A DNA stretch of 10,426 nt from JANYIP01 sp031394045 (GTDB lineage Bacteria > Actinomycetota > Actinomycetes > Prado026): the NCBI GenBank assembly GCA_031394045.1, contig JANMWN010000056.1, forward strand, positions 1 to 10,426, given 5' to 3'. Made by a program: the position numbers and the translations under genes. Of the stretch, positions 1-7,661 are shown one piece after another. The notes below the pieces were generated by a model. That model worked only from the letters and a program-made list of their open reading frames with translations. It did not search any database and had not been told where the DNA came from. The first letter of the stretch is position 1. Each line of letters begins with the position of its first letter.

Positions 1-1026
1 GCCGCGACCACCCACTGACCACCCGGCCGACAAGCCCCAACCGAAAGACCAAGTGGAACAGCCGGCAACACCGGCCCAACCCGCACGCCCACACCCCAAA
101 GAAGATCAACACGCAGCCACGCAGGAAACCGTCCTACGAAACGGTGGATCCGGGCTCAGTGATCCTCCCGTTCACAAGACTTCGCAAGGGGGGAGAGAGC
201 CAGGAGCGGCGGTGTCTGACGTTGGGTATCGAAGAGGCGCCGACCCCAGCGGAACTTTCAGCGACGTTCCGCCCGAGCGGCGGAGGACCGCATCGCCCAC
301 CAGGTTGCGCCTGGACGTCCGCGCTCGGGTGCGCCCGAGGTCGCCCAAACGTCAACGTTGGCCAGAATGATGCTCAGCCAACCTGCCATCGGCACCGCGT
401 CCTGTTTCGGCTGCGAGCTCGTGGTGGTGGCTCTGCCACGGGGTTGCCAGTCACGGCGCCCCGAAGACACTTTTGCCCTGAGGCAGGCAGACCAGCAACC
501 GCACGGCAGGTCACCTATTGCGCGACGTCGCGACACCGCCCAACCCTTCCTGTCTCGCGCAAGCCGATCCACATCGCATGATCCACCAGCTCGCGTACCG
601 AGTGAGTTGTCGAGGCCGCTGTGCTGAGTCGCCGACAGGCGAGCCGGCCCAGCAGGGCGCGAGACGACCGCGTTCACAGCGGGTTCGCATGTCCCTTGAC
701 GGCGATGTTGATGTGCACGCGAACAACCGGGAGGTCATCCTAGATACCAGTGTGTGCCTCGAACTGGGGGCTTGCATTGCCAGCCTGCGTCGGGTGCCGG
801 TGATCGGGCGGGGACCTGGACTACGGGGTGGCTCTTGGGGTGGGACGTGGCGGCGGTGGGCGGATGACCTGGGGGCCCGGTTGTGGACTCCCCGACGCCG
901 GACTCGCGGTGGGCTGCCGTGGCTGTGCGACGGTGACCGGGTGGCCGCAGCAACCCCTGGCCGCCTCTAGCTTCGCTACGTCCGTCGGGCATCACCTCGG
1001 CGTTTGCCTGCGGGCCCCCAACGGGT

Positions 1027-1049
1027 TCCGGCTCCACCAGGTGGCCGGA
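1027..1049. repeat. Inverted repeat upstream of the relaxase (candidate oriT hairpin)
   Basis: The arms are TCCGG plus CCACC on the left and GGTGG plus CCGGA on the right, around a single central A, with a two-base CT bulge at 1032-1033. That gives ten potential base pairs. The dyad itself is visible directly. MobF relaxases bind an inverted repeat next to their nic site, so it is a candidate relaxase-binding hairpin. No nic consensus was recognised, and a transcription-factor site or chance in GC-rich DNA are alternatives. Confidence 0.55.
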
Positions 1050-1079
1050 CTCGGTGCGTCGACTCGCCAGGCGGGCGAT

Positions 1080-1149
1080 GGGGGTTGCAATCGGGCCGTC
1101 GCGGGATCCGGTGCACAGCGTGGGGGGTTGCAGTTGGGCTGTCGCGGGA
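1080..1149. repeat. Two 27-bp direct repeats with a 43-bp period
   Basis: Copy one is 1080-1106 and copy two is 1123-1149. Both read GGGGGTTGCA, then a short variable part, then GTCGCGGGA, and they differ at only three of 27 positions (A/G, C/T, C/T). A period of 43 bp is close to four helical turns, so a protein bound at each copy would sit on the same face of the DNA. The pair lies between the inverted repeat at 1027-1049 and the relaxase start. Repeats of this kind are typical of accessory-protein sites at oriT or of replication iterons, but which applies is not shown. Confidence 0.75.
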
Positions 1150-1245
1150 CTCTGGATGGACGCTGGTGAACGTGCGCGGACGGTTCGGACGAAAAGTTGC
1201 TGCCCTGTCCCGAATATGGATGCCGGCTGCCCCCGGTGTTCTCGC

Positions 1246-1282
1246 CTCCCTTTGTACACCTCCTTGTAGGAGTGCAAAGGAG
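1246..1282 (+). promoter_or_regulatory. Imperfect hairpin overlapping the relaxase ribosome binding site
   Basis: The ribosome binding site AAGGAG (1277-1282) ends five bases before the GTG start at 1288. Its bases can pair upstream: CTCC (1246-1249) with GGAG (1279-1282), TTTG (1251-1254) with CAAA (1275-1278), CAC (1257-1259) with GTG (1272-1274), and TCCT (1261-1264) with AGGA (1268-1271). Small bulges separate the helices and the loop is three bases. Folded, the transcript would hide the Shine-Dalgarno sequence, which would suit a tightly controlled relaxase. The pairing is read by eye and its stability is not computed. Confidence 0.45.
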
Positions 1283-1287
1283 AAGTC

Positions 1288-4227
1288 GTGTTGTCGATCG
1301 GGCTTGTCGGTCACGGGCAGGGCGCCGCGGACTACTACGTCACGCGCCAGGCCGGCTGCGCCACGGACTACTACACCGGCGCCGGTGAACGACGCGGACG
1401 CTGGACCGGGTCCGGCGCCGGCGCCCTCGCCTTGTCCGGCGACCTCGACCCGGCGGGTGAGCAGGTCCTGCGCGGGCTCCTGGCCGGGATCGGCCTCGAC
1501 GGCCAACGCCTGGTCGGTCAGGTCCGCCGTTCGGACCCGCGGGCCCGGGTCCCGGCCGCCCCGTTGGTCGCCGCGGTCAGGGCCGCTGCCTCGGCGGCGG
1601 GTCTGCCGCCAGCACTGTTCCTGGACCCGCCCGCCGCGGCGGAGTTCGCCCGGGTCGCCAGAGGGTTGACCCGAGCCGCGCGCGGGACCGTTGGGGTTCG
1701 AGCTGACGTCGCGGTGCGGGTCGCTGCCGCGGCCGGGTTGGACGCCCACGCCATCTACGCCGCTGCCGCCCCGGACCACCCCGACCTGCTCAAGGTGGCA
1801 CTGGGGCATGTCGGTGAGCGGGTCGACGCCCGGCGCGCCGGGGTCGATCTGACGTTGTCTGCCCCCAAGTCCGTCAGCTTGCTGTTCGCGTTCGGTGACC
1901 CCGCCACCGTGGCGGCGGTCCGGGCCGCGCACGACACCGCGATCGGTGAGGCCCTCGGGTACCTCGAGCAGGTCGCCGGGCACGGGTTGCGCGGGCACCA
2001 CGGCGACGGGCAACGCGCCCAACAGGTCCCCACCGACGGGCTGATCGCCGTCGGGTTTGAGCACCGCACGTCCCGGGCGATGGACCCCCAGCTCCACACC
2101 CACCTGCTCGTCCCCAACCTCGTACACGGCACCGACGGGCAGTGGTCGGCGGTCGACACCCGCGCCCTGCACCGCCACGCCCGCACCGCCGGCTACCTCT
2201 ACCAAGCCGTCCTCCGCGGACAACTCACCACGACCCTCGGGGTCGGTTGGGAACCAGTGCGCCGCGGGCAGGCCGACATCACCGGGATCCCCACCGCCGC
2301 GTTGAAAGTGTTCTCCACCCGGCGCACCCAGATCGACGAGCAGCTCCACGCAGCCGGCGCCACCGGCGGACGAGCCGCGCAAGTCGCCTGCCTGGCCACC
2401 CGACCCCCCAAACCCGCACCCACGCCCACGGACGGCACCAGGCCGACGGAAGGGACCGGGACCCTCGGGCTTCGCGACCAGTGGGCGCGTCGGGCCGCCG
2501 ACGCCGGCCTGGACCCCGAGCGCATCGTGCGTGACGCACTCACCCCCGCACCTGAGCGCGGCACCGAGCCGACGGACCGGCGCCCGCTGGTCACCCGGTT
2601 GACCCAGACCCTGCTCGGACCCACGGGTCTGACCGAGCATGCGACGTCATTTGACCGGGCCGACCTACTGAGGGGCCTGTGTGAGCACCTCCCACCCGGC
2701 ACGGCCATCAGCCACGACGAGCTGCAGGGACTCGCCGACCACGTGCTGTCCCACCCCGCCGCCGTGCCCCTCACAGCGGGCCGTACCGAGGTGGGCGACC
2801 CGGGCACCGAACCCGGCCCGCCCGCGAGGTGGACCACGCGGGAACTGCTCGCCGTTGAGGCACGCGCCCTGAACCTCGCCGACCAGCTGGCCATCACCCC
2901 GGACCCGGGCCTTGACCCGGACTGGATCGAGCAATGCATCGACGACTCCACCCTGACCGGGGAGCAAGGCGACATGGTCCGCGACCTCACCGCAGCCAGC
3001 GGGTCGTTGCGCCTGGTGATTGGCCCCGCGGGGTCCGGGAAGACCGCCGCGCTCGCTGTCGCGTACCGGGCCTGGCGGGTTCAAGGGCGCAGCGTCCACG
3101 GGTGCGCCCTGTCCGCGCTGGCCGCCCGCGGCCTGCAAACCAGCTCCGGGATCCCCAGCATTTCGGTGACCGCGATGCTGAACGAGCTGGAGAACGGCCA
3201 ACCCCACGTGACACCCGGGACCGTCCTGATCGTCGACGAAGCCGCCATGGTCGGCACCCGCCACCTCGCCCGGCTCCTGACCCAAGCAGCCCAACGACGG
3301 ATGACGCTGGTCCTGGTCGGTGACCCCGCCCAGCTCCCCGAGATCGGCGCCGGTGGCCTGTTCGCCCACCTCACCCACCACACGCCCACGACCGTCCTGA
3401 CCGGCAACCAGCGCCAAACCGACCGGTGGGAACACGGCGCCCTGACCCTGCTGCGCGACGGCGACATCCCCGGCGCCCTGGACACCTACCTCGCCCACCA
3501 ACGAGTCCACATCTCACCCGACCACCAGCACCTCCAAGACACCGTCGCCGACGACTACCTCACCTGGCGCGACCACCTCGACCACACCGGCAGCACGGGG
3601 GGTGTGCTGGTCGTGGCCGCGACCCGGCGCCACACCGAACAGATCAACCAGCGGATCCGCGAACGCCTCGCCACCCGCGGGGACCTCACCGGCCCCGAGC
3701 TCGACACCGGCACCCCCAACGACCCACTGCCGCTACGCAGCGGGGACGTGGTCCTCGTCGTGGCCAACGACCACCACCGCGGGCTCCTCAACGGAGAACC
3801 CGCCCGCGTCATCGCGGTCGACCCCGCCCGCGGCGAGCTCGTCCTGGCCATCCCCGACCGGCGGACACTGACCGTCGACGCGGCGTGGGCCACCGCGCAC
3901 CTGGGGCACGGCTACGCCCTGACCTGCCACAAAGCCCAAGGCCAAACCGTCGACGTCACCCTCGTCGCCGGCAGCGCCGCCCTCACGCGAGAAACCACCT
4001 ACACCGCCCTGTCCCGCGGGCGCAGCAACAACCACTTCTACCTCGCCCCCGACGCCCCACTCGACCCCCAAGACGACACCGCTCAAACGTGGATCAACGA
4101 CCACGCCCTCACCGACGCCGGCCGACACCTGTCGACCAGCCGCCGCCAGACCCTCGCCACCGACATCAACCGCTACCGAGAGTCGCCGACCCCGGCTGCA
4201 CGCGACTTACCGGCGATCGGCTATTGA
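1288..4227 (+). CDS. MobF (TrwC/TraA-type) conjugative relaxase fused to a helicase
   Basis: The 979-residue protein should nick the element's oriT, stay bound to the 5' end and unwind the strand for transfer. Two tyrosine pairs, Y16-Y17 and Y28-Y29, match the double-tyrosine arrangement of MobF enzymes. The motif DLTLSAPKSVS is at 187-197, and the metal-binding histidine triad is H259, H270 and H272. A RecD/TraI-like helicase follows: Walker A GPAGSGKT (579-586), Walker B VDEAAM (649-654), GDPAQLP (678-684), and late motifs TCHKAQGQT (879-887) and TALSRGR (906-912). A stretch of about 150 residues separates the tyrosines from DLTLSAPKS. The GTG start at 1288 is set by AAGGAG five bases upstream. 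No T4SS or coupling-protein gene is in view, so whether the element is self-transmissible is unknown. The family call is firm. Confidence 0.95.
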   Translation: MLSIGLVGHGQGAADYYVTRQAGCATDYYTGAGERRGRWTGSGAGALALSGDLDPAGEQVLRGLLAGIGLDGQRLVGQVRRSDPRARVPAAPLVAAVRAAASAAGLPPALFLDPPAAAEFARVARGLTRAARGTVGVRADVAVRVAAAAGLDAHAIYAAAAPDHPDLLKVALGHVGERVDARRAGVDLTLSAPKSVSLLFAFGDPATVAAVRAAHDTAIGEALGYLEQVAGHGLRGHHGDGQRAQQVPTDGLIAVGFEHRTSRAMDPQLHTHLLVPNLVHGTDGQWSAVDTRALHRHARTAGYLYQAVLRGQLTTTLGVGWEPVRRGQADITGIPTAALKVFSTRRTQIDEQLHAAGATGGRAAQVACLATRPPKPAPTPTDGTRPTEGTGTLGLRDQWARRAADAGLDPERIVRDALTPAPERGTEPTDRRPLVTRLTQTLLGPTGLTEHATSFDRADLLRGLCEHLPPGTAISHDELQGLADHVLSHPAAVPLTAGRTEVGDPGTEPGPPARWTTRELLAVEARALNLADQLAITPDPGLDPDWIEQCIDDSTLTGEQGDMVRDLTAASGSLRLVIGPAGSGKTAALAVAYRAWRVQGRSVHGCALSALAARGLQTSSGIPSISVTAMLNELENGQPHVTPGTVLIVDEAAMVGTRHLARLLTQAAQRRMTLVLVGDPAQLPEIGAGGLFAHLTHHTPTTVLTGNQRQTDRWEHGALTLLRDGDIPGALDTYLAHQRVHISPDHQHLQDTVADDYLTWRDHLDHTGSTGGVLVVAATRRHTEQINQRIRERLATRGDLTGPELDTGTPNDPLPLRSGDVVLVVANDHHRGLLNGEPARVIAVDPARGELVLAIPDRRTLTVDAAWATAHLGHGYALTCHKAQGQTVDVTLVAGSAALTRETTYTALSRGRSNNHFYLAPDAPLDPQDDTAQTWINDHALTDAGRHLSTSRRQTLATDINRYRESPTPAARDLPAIGY

Positions 4228-4264
4228 CCACGCCCGCTCGAACCCCCCGATGAGGAGTCACGAA

Positions 4265-4537
4265 ATGACCCAGCACACTGAGCAGCCCCGGTCAGGGAAC
4301 GTTCGGCCGAACCCGGCCCCCGAAGACCTGCTCGACGTCGACCAAGCCGCAATACGCCTCGGCACCCCCGTACGGTTCGTCCGCCGCCTCATCGCCGAAC
4401 GCCGGATCCGCTTCTACAAGATCGGCCGATACGTGCGCATCGACCCTCGCGACCTCGACACGTTCATCGGCGACGGCTGCATCGAGCCAGCCGTGCGGTC
4501 AAGTTCGTGGGCGGCATCCACAGATCGACGTCGCTAG
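4265..4537 (+). CDS. Excisionase-like helix-turn-helix protein (MerR-type, HTH_17)
   Basis: A 90-residue protein. Residues 21-68, beginning DLLDVDQAAIRLG and continuing through RFVRRLIAERRIRFYKIGRYVRI to DPRDLDTFI, match the short winged helix-turn-helix seen in excisionases and recombination directionality factors. Such proteins bend DNA at att sites and push the integrase toward excision. The ATG at 4265 is preferred because GAGGAG (4252-4257) lies seven bases upstream; the in-frame ATG at 4250 overlaps that ribosome binding site. The gene begins 37 bases after the relaxase stop and precedes the integrase by 105 bases, so relaxase, excisionase and integrase may be co-transcribed. The residues after about 70 are basic and serine-rich without a recognised domain. 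A purely transcriptional regulator is the alternative. Confidence 0.85.
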   Translation: MTQHTEQPRSGNVRPNPAPEDLLDVDQAAIRLGTPVRFVRRLIAERRIRFYKIGRYVRIDPRDLDTFIGDGCIEPAVRSSSWAASTDRRR

Positions 4538-4585
4538 CGAACTGTCCACAGCTACCGCCACCAGTCACACAAGCGCAGCGGTTCC

Positions 4586-4600
4586 CCACGACCGTCGTGG
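4586..4600. promoter_or_regulatory. 15-bp dyad between excisionase and integrase genes
   Basis: CCACGAC and GTCGTGG flank a single central C, giving perfect seven-base arms. The site is centred 50 bases upstream of the integrase start in the 105-base gap, a natural position for an operator. A one-base centre makes an RNA hairpin with the full stem unlikely, so a protein-binding DNA dyad is the better reading. The binding protein is unknown; the neighbouring excisionase-like protein is one candidate. Confidence 0.4.
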
Positions 4601-4627
4601 TCAAAGACCCTCGCCACTTCGGACAAC

Positions 4628-4638
4628 AGGAGGTGATC
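4628..4638 (+). promoter_or_regulatory. Unusually long Shine-Dalgarno sequence of the integrase gene
   Basis: AGGAGGTGATC is an 11-base match to the complement of the conserved 16S rRNA 3' end, and its GGAGG core ends nine bases before the ATG at 4643. This fixes the integrase start and predicts strong translation initiation once the message is made. Confidence 0.8.
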
Positions 4639-4642
4639 AAGG

Positions 4643-5767
4643 ATGAGCCGCCGACAGTTTGGCTCGGTCCGGCGGCTGACGTCGGGTCGCTGGCAAGCAC
4701 GATTCCTAGGCCCCAGCGGCGCCTACCTGACGGCGCCAAAGACGTTCGCGACCAAGGCGCAGGCAAGCGGATTCCTGTCGTCGATAGAGACGGACATGCA
4801 GCGCGGCACCTGGGTCGATCCGACAGCTGCGTGCGATGTCACCGTCCGCGAGTACGGGCAGACCTGGCTGGAGCAACGCACCGTCAAGGGTCGTCCGCTG
4901 GCGCCAAGAACGCTGGACACCTACCGGCACAGCCTTGCCGCGTGGATCACACCAACCCTCGGCGATACGGCTCTACGGGACTTGGGCCCGACTGACGTTC
5001 GACGGTGGCATCAGTTCGTGTTGTCGCGCACCGGTCCGACAGCGGCCCGTCAGGCGTACGCCCTGCTCCGGGCGATCTTCAACACCGCCGTCGCCGATGA
5101 TCTCGTGCCACGGAACCCGTGTCGTATCCGCGGAGCTGGGCAACCCAACAGCCCGGAGCGCCCGCTTGTCGACGTAGAAGTGGTGATGGCGCTGACGAAC
5201 GCCATGCCAGAGCATCTACAAGCGCTCACCCTGGTCGCGTTCTGGGGCCACGCCCGTCTCGGGGAGCTGCTCGGGTTGCGAGTGGATGATGTCGACCTGA
5301 GGGCGGGCACGCTGAGGATCGAACGGCAGGTCGTCGAGGTCGACGGCGAAGGCCCACGAATCACAGCCCCCAAGGTGGGCAGCAGGCGCACGGTGCATCT
5401 CCCAACGCCGGCCGTCGAAGCTCTCACGAGTCACCTCGCTGATCTCGTCGACGCTCGTGTCGACGCGCCACTCTTCACGCGGCCGGGCGGAGGGGAGCTA
5501 CGTGCACATCATGTCCACGCTCCCTGGGACACCGCCCGACGGAAGGTCGGACAGCCGGAGCTGCACTTCCATGATCTTCGGCACGCTGGCCTCACCCTGT
5601 CAGCACAAGCCGGAGCGACGCTCGCCGAGGTGATGCGCCGAGCCGGCCACGTGTCCAGCCAGGCCGCGATGCGCTACCAACACGCAGCCGACGAACGCGA
5701 CGTCGAGATCGCCCGCCTGATGTCCGCCCGCGCCCCAAGGCGTAGCCCTGGTGAGCGTCCGGTGTAG
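4643..5767 (+). CDS. Tyrosine recombinase / site-specific integrase
   Basis: This 374-residue enzyme should catalyse integration and excision of the element, most likely at the tRNA-Ser 3' end 2 kb downstream. The N-terminal part, starting MSRRQFGSVRRLTSGRWQAR, resembles the arm-binding domain of actinobacterial phage and ICE integrases. A SAM-like core-binding domain covers roughly residues 65-165. The catalytic set is complete: R205 (in GHARLGELLGL), K244 (APKVGSRR), H310-D-L-R313 (FHDLRH), H336 (AGH) and the nucleophile Y345 (MRYQH), with the usual nine-residue H-to-Y spacing. The arginine-I box reads GHAR where GLRxGE is commoner. The start is fixed by a near-perfect ribosome binding site. 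Length and motifs are normal, so the enzyme looks intact. Confidence 0.95.
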   Translation: MSRRQFGSVRRLTSGRWQARFLGPSGAYLTAPKTFATKAQASGFLSSIETDMQRGTWVDPTAACDVTVREYGQTWLEQRTVKGRPLAPRTLDTYRHSLAAWITPTLGDTALRDLGPTDVRRWHQFVLSRTGPTAARQAYALLRAIFNTAVADDLVPRNPCRIRGAGQPNSPERPLVDVEVVMALTNAMPEHLQALTLVAFWGHARLGELLGLRVDDVDLRAGTLRIERQVVEVDGEGPRITAPKVGSRRTVHLPTPAVEALTSHLADLVDARVDAPLFTRPGGGELRAHHVHAPWDTARRKVGQPELHFHDLRHAGLTLSAQAGATLAEVMRRAGHVSSQAAMRYQHAADERDVEIARLMSARAPRRSPGERPV

Positions 5768-5826
5768 GGATGGAGCTATAAGGCTCGTCAAAGCCGCTGT
5801 CCATCGCTTGGGCGCGGCCGTGTTGC

Positions 5827-7581
5827 TCAGAACAATCGACTATCCGGGTCGGCTGGCTCGTCCTGGGTCGTCTTCTTTCGCGGCCGGGCCCTCTTCTCCA
5901 CGGGAGGGAACGCTGCCCCTGGCCCGTAGGTAACCGAGGGTCCGCGTGTTGCCTCTGACGTCTTCACCAGGATTTCTCTTCCGACGAGGTCGCCGAGGAC
6001 TCGCGAAGCGGACACACTGTCGAGGTCGAGGGCGATCTTGACGATGCGGGCGTTTATCTGACCGGCCTCGCGGACCAGTTGCACAATCTTCCGGTCGTAC
6101 TCGTCGGTGGTGCGCCGCCGATACGTGACGGCTGACCCCAGCGTGGCGATGACGTGCTCGCGCAGGCGGTAGTTGGGGTTGTGCCGCCTCACGGTCTCGC
6201 GTGTCGGCTCCAGCATGGCGGGTGGTTCGGCTGCGAGCCTGCGAAGTACGAACTCCACCTCTGCCTCGCTCTTCTGGAGTAGGCCGGACAAATGCGATGC
6301 AGTGACCACCCGCTTGGACAGCAGGGTGAACAGGATCAGCATGGCGTCGGCGTCATCTGCTTCCGCCGTCGGCAAAGTAGCCACGAACCGGGTGAGGGGC
6401 GCGTTCGGCGCACCCCCGAGCAAGGTGACCCGTACTTGGTCGACACTCTCCTCAAACTGGGGTGGCACGTGCCCCACCCGTGCCATCTCCCGATACATCC
6501 GGTCGATGCCGACCCCGGCCTCTTCGGCAAGCCCGAGCATGCGCGTGGCACTCGCCAGCCGGGCGTTCCGCGGGCGCGACGAGGTGGTGAGAATGTTGTC
6601 GACAGTCACTCCTTGGACGAGTGGCCCTGGCGAGGTGACGGCTAGCCGACTCGGAGCGTGCTCGACTCGGACAGGCCCGATCAAGCGGTAGTCGCGGTGG
6701 ATCGCTGCGTTGGCGATTCCCTCTCTGATTGCTGCTTCGGGGAGATCGGCGAGCTGAACTTGCTGGCCGCCCGGCAGGTTTACGGGTGTGGTGTCCAGTC
6801 GCGCTGAGACGAGCTCGAGCGTCCGCAGGAGGGCGATCAGTAGTGGGCCCTCGGGTCGGGTGACCACAGGCTCCCCAGCCGGGGTCCGGCGGTACTGGTA
6901 GACCAGCACGGGCAAGGTTGCAGAAGGCTCGCACAGAAGCAGCTCGCCTGCACGAATGAGGGTGCCAGCCGGACTGGTGAGGCCGAGGATGCGCAGCAAA
7001 TCCTCGTCGGTCTCGGCGGCATAGGCACGACGGACTGGGTCAGGGGAGGCCCGAAGCAGCCCACGCGCCCGCTCCAACGCGACTGCGCTGACGTCACTGA
7101 GTGGGCGCGCGGTGTCCTCCGCCGACCAGTCCTCGCCCCGCCGCTCCGCCAGCAACCCGGAGATCTGGACCGCGGACATCGGTTCACAGCTCGTGCCGAT
7201 CCGGCGCGTCGCCCTGTTGTCGACCTGATGAACGTCAGGACTGCGAGGAACGTCCACCACGAGGAGGCGCCTTGCTTCATGCGTGAACTCGCGCACTTGC
7301 ACTGTGAGAGCGGGATGGGTGAGCTGGTAGACCCGACGCAGGACCTCATCGACGTCGAGGGCGGTGCCTTCGAACGCCTCGGCTCCGCCTACCCGGTCCT
7401 TCACGCCGACGACCACCGAACCGCCTTGGCCGTTCGCAAAGCAGGCGGCGGCCTCGGCCAGGTCCTTCATGACGTCCTGGCGGGAGCGCCCTTCACGCTT
7501 GAAGTCGAGCGTCCGGGACTCGACCTGGTCCGCAGTCGCGCCGCCGCTGATCGCGGCGAGCGCGGTCTCCACCTCGTCCAT
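5827..7581 (-). CDS. AlbA_2/Schlafen-like protein with GHKL-type ATPase and winged-helix domains (COG2865-like)
   Basis: A 584-residue protein of the group often labelled 'ATP-binding protein' or 'RecG-related putative transcriptional regulator'. The AlbA_2 domain is at about 15-140, with ESRTLDFKRE (21-30) and FANGQGGSVVVGVKD (48-62). A GHKL-like ATPase (HATPase_c_4) covers about 276-390, with EAAIREGIANAAIHRDY (282-298), SPGPL (317-321) and the RNARLA...LAEEAGVGIDRM stretch (338-362). Residues 415-555 look like two winged helices, followed by a basic tail with RARPRKK. The ATG at 7581 is chosen, with a GGGGAAA site five bases upstream, because the frame stays open further upstream only through non-coding DNA and the tRNA gene. 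It is convergent with the integrase, 59 bases apart, and probably element cargo. Family members include regulators and proteins in defence islands; the role here is unknown. Confidence 0.85.
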   Translation of the reverse strand: MDEVETALAAISGGATADQVESRTLDFKREGRSRQDVMKDLAEAAACFANGQGGSVVVGVKDRVGGAEAFEGTALDVDEVLRRVYQLTHPALTVQVREFTHEARRLLVVDVPRSPDVHQVDNRATRRIGTSCEPMSAVQISGLLAERRGEDWSAEDTARPLSDVSAVALERARGLLRASPDPVRRAYAAETDEDLLRILGLTSPAGTLIRAGELLLCEPSATLPVLVYQYRRTPAGEPVVTRPEGPLLIALLRTLELVSARLDTTPVNLPGGQQVQLADLPEAAIREGIANAAIHRDYRLIGPVRVEHAPSRLAVTSPGPLVQGVTVDNILTTSSRPRNARLASATRMLGLAEEAGVGIDRMYREMARVGHVPPQFEESVDQVRVTLLGGAPNAPLTRFVATLPTAEADDADAMLILFTLLSKRVVTASHLSGLLQKSEAEVEFVLRRLAAEPPAMLEPTRETVRRHNPNYRLREHVIATLGSAVTYRRRTTDEYDRKIVQLVREAGQINARIVKIALDLDSVSASRVLGDLVGREILVKTSEATRGPSVTYGPGAAFPPVEKRARPRKKTTQDEPADPDSRLF

Positions 7582-7592
7582 GGTTTCCCCAA

Positions 7593-7632
7593 AGTTTTGC
7601 AGATCCAATCCGGTGGAGGGTAACGCAAAACT
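7593..7632 (-). promoter_or_regulatory. AT-richer dyad just upstream of the AlbA_2 gene
   Basis: AGTTTTGC (7593-7600) and GCAAAACT (7625-7632) form perfect eight-base arms around 24 bases, ending 12 bases before the ATG at 7581. The arms are strikingly AT-rich for this genome. On the minus strand TAGTTT (7634-7629) could serve as a -10 element, so a protein bound across both arms could cover the promoter and ribosome binding site. Self-regulation by the winged-helix AlbA_2 protein is an inference. A spaced RNA hairpin in the leader is the alternative. Confidence 0.45.
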
Positions 7633-7661
7633 AAGAGAGAACTCCGCCCACGGGCCGCGGC

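Larger units (their letters stand above)
19..1287. other. Long repeat-rich region without a convincing gene, upstream of the relaxase
   Basis: No frame on either strand gives a recognisable domain, a good ribosome binding site and GC-rich third positions together, so I read this as non-coding. The first ~130 bases are C-rich on the + strand like the late relaxase codons, while about 780-1150 is strongly G-rich. Dyads include CTCGGG/CCCGAG at 324-339, GTTGGC/GCCAAC at 357-382, the 12-bp palindrome CGCGACGTCGCG at 521-532 and a hairpin at 1027-1049. A 27-bp direct repeat lies at 1080-1149. MobF relaxase genes often have their origin of transfer close by, so the right part is a plausible oriT and relaxase control region. 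Remnants of decayed genes could also be present. Confidence 0.55.

Noticed and set aside
1..18. Possible C-terminal tail of an upstream gene, reading GCC GCG ACC ACC CAC TGA
   Set aside because: The codons fit the C-rich style of the relaxase, but five residues are too few to support a gene. Other frames stay open across the same bases.
735..1277. 180-residue open frame on the minus strand upstream of the relaxase
   Set aside because: No recognisable domain, low-complexity proline- and arginine-rich translation, and overlap with the direct repeats and the relaxase ribosome binding site. Long chance frames are common at this GC content.
976..2640. 554-residue minus-strand open frame overlapping the relaxase
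   Set aside because: It is antisense to conserved relaxase motifs and its glycine-rich translation is typical of a shadow frame in GC-rich DNA.
4232..4245. CTCGAACCCCCC near the relaxase stop as a second att copy of the tRNA T-arm
   Set aside because: Only about nine bases resemble the TTCGAACCC stretch, the flanks do not match, and excision there would split the relaxase from the integrase.
5768..5826. Bidirectional terminator between the convergent integrase and AlbA_2 genes
   Set aside because: Only four-base stems such as GAGC/GCTC were visible in the 59-base gap, too weak to call.
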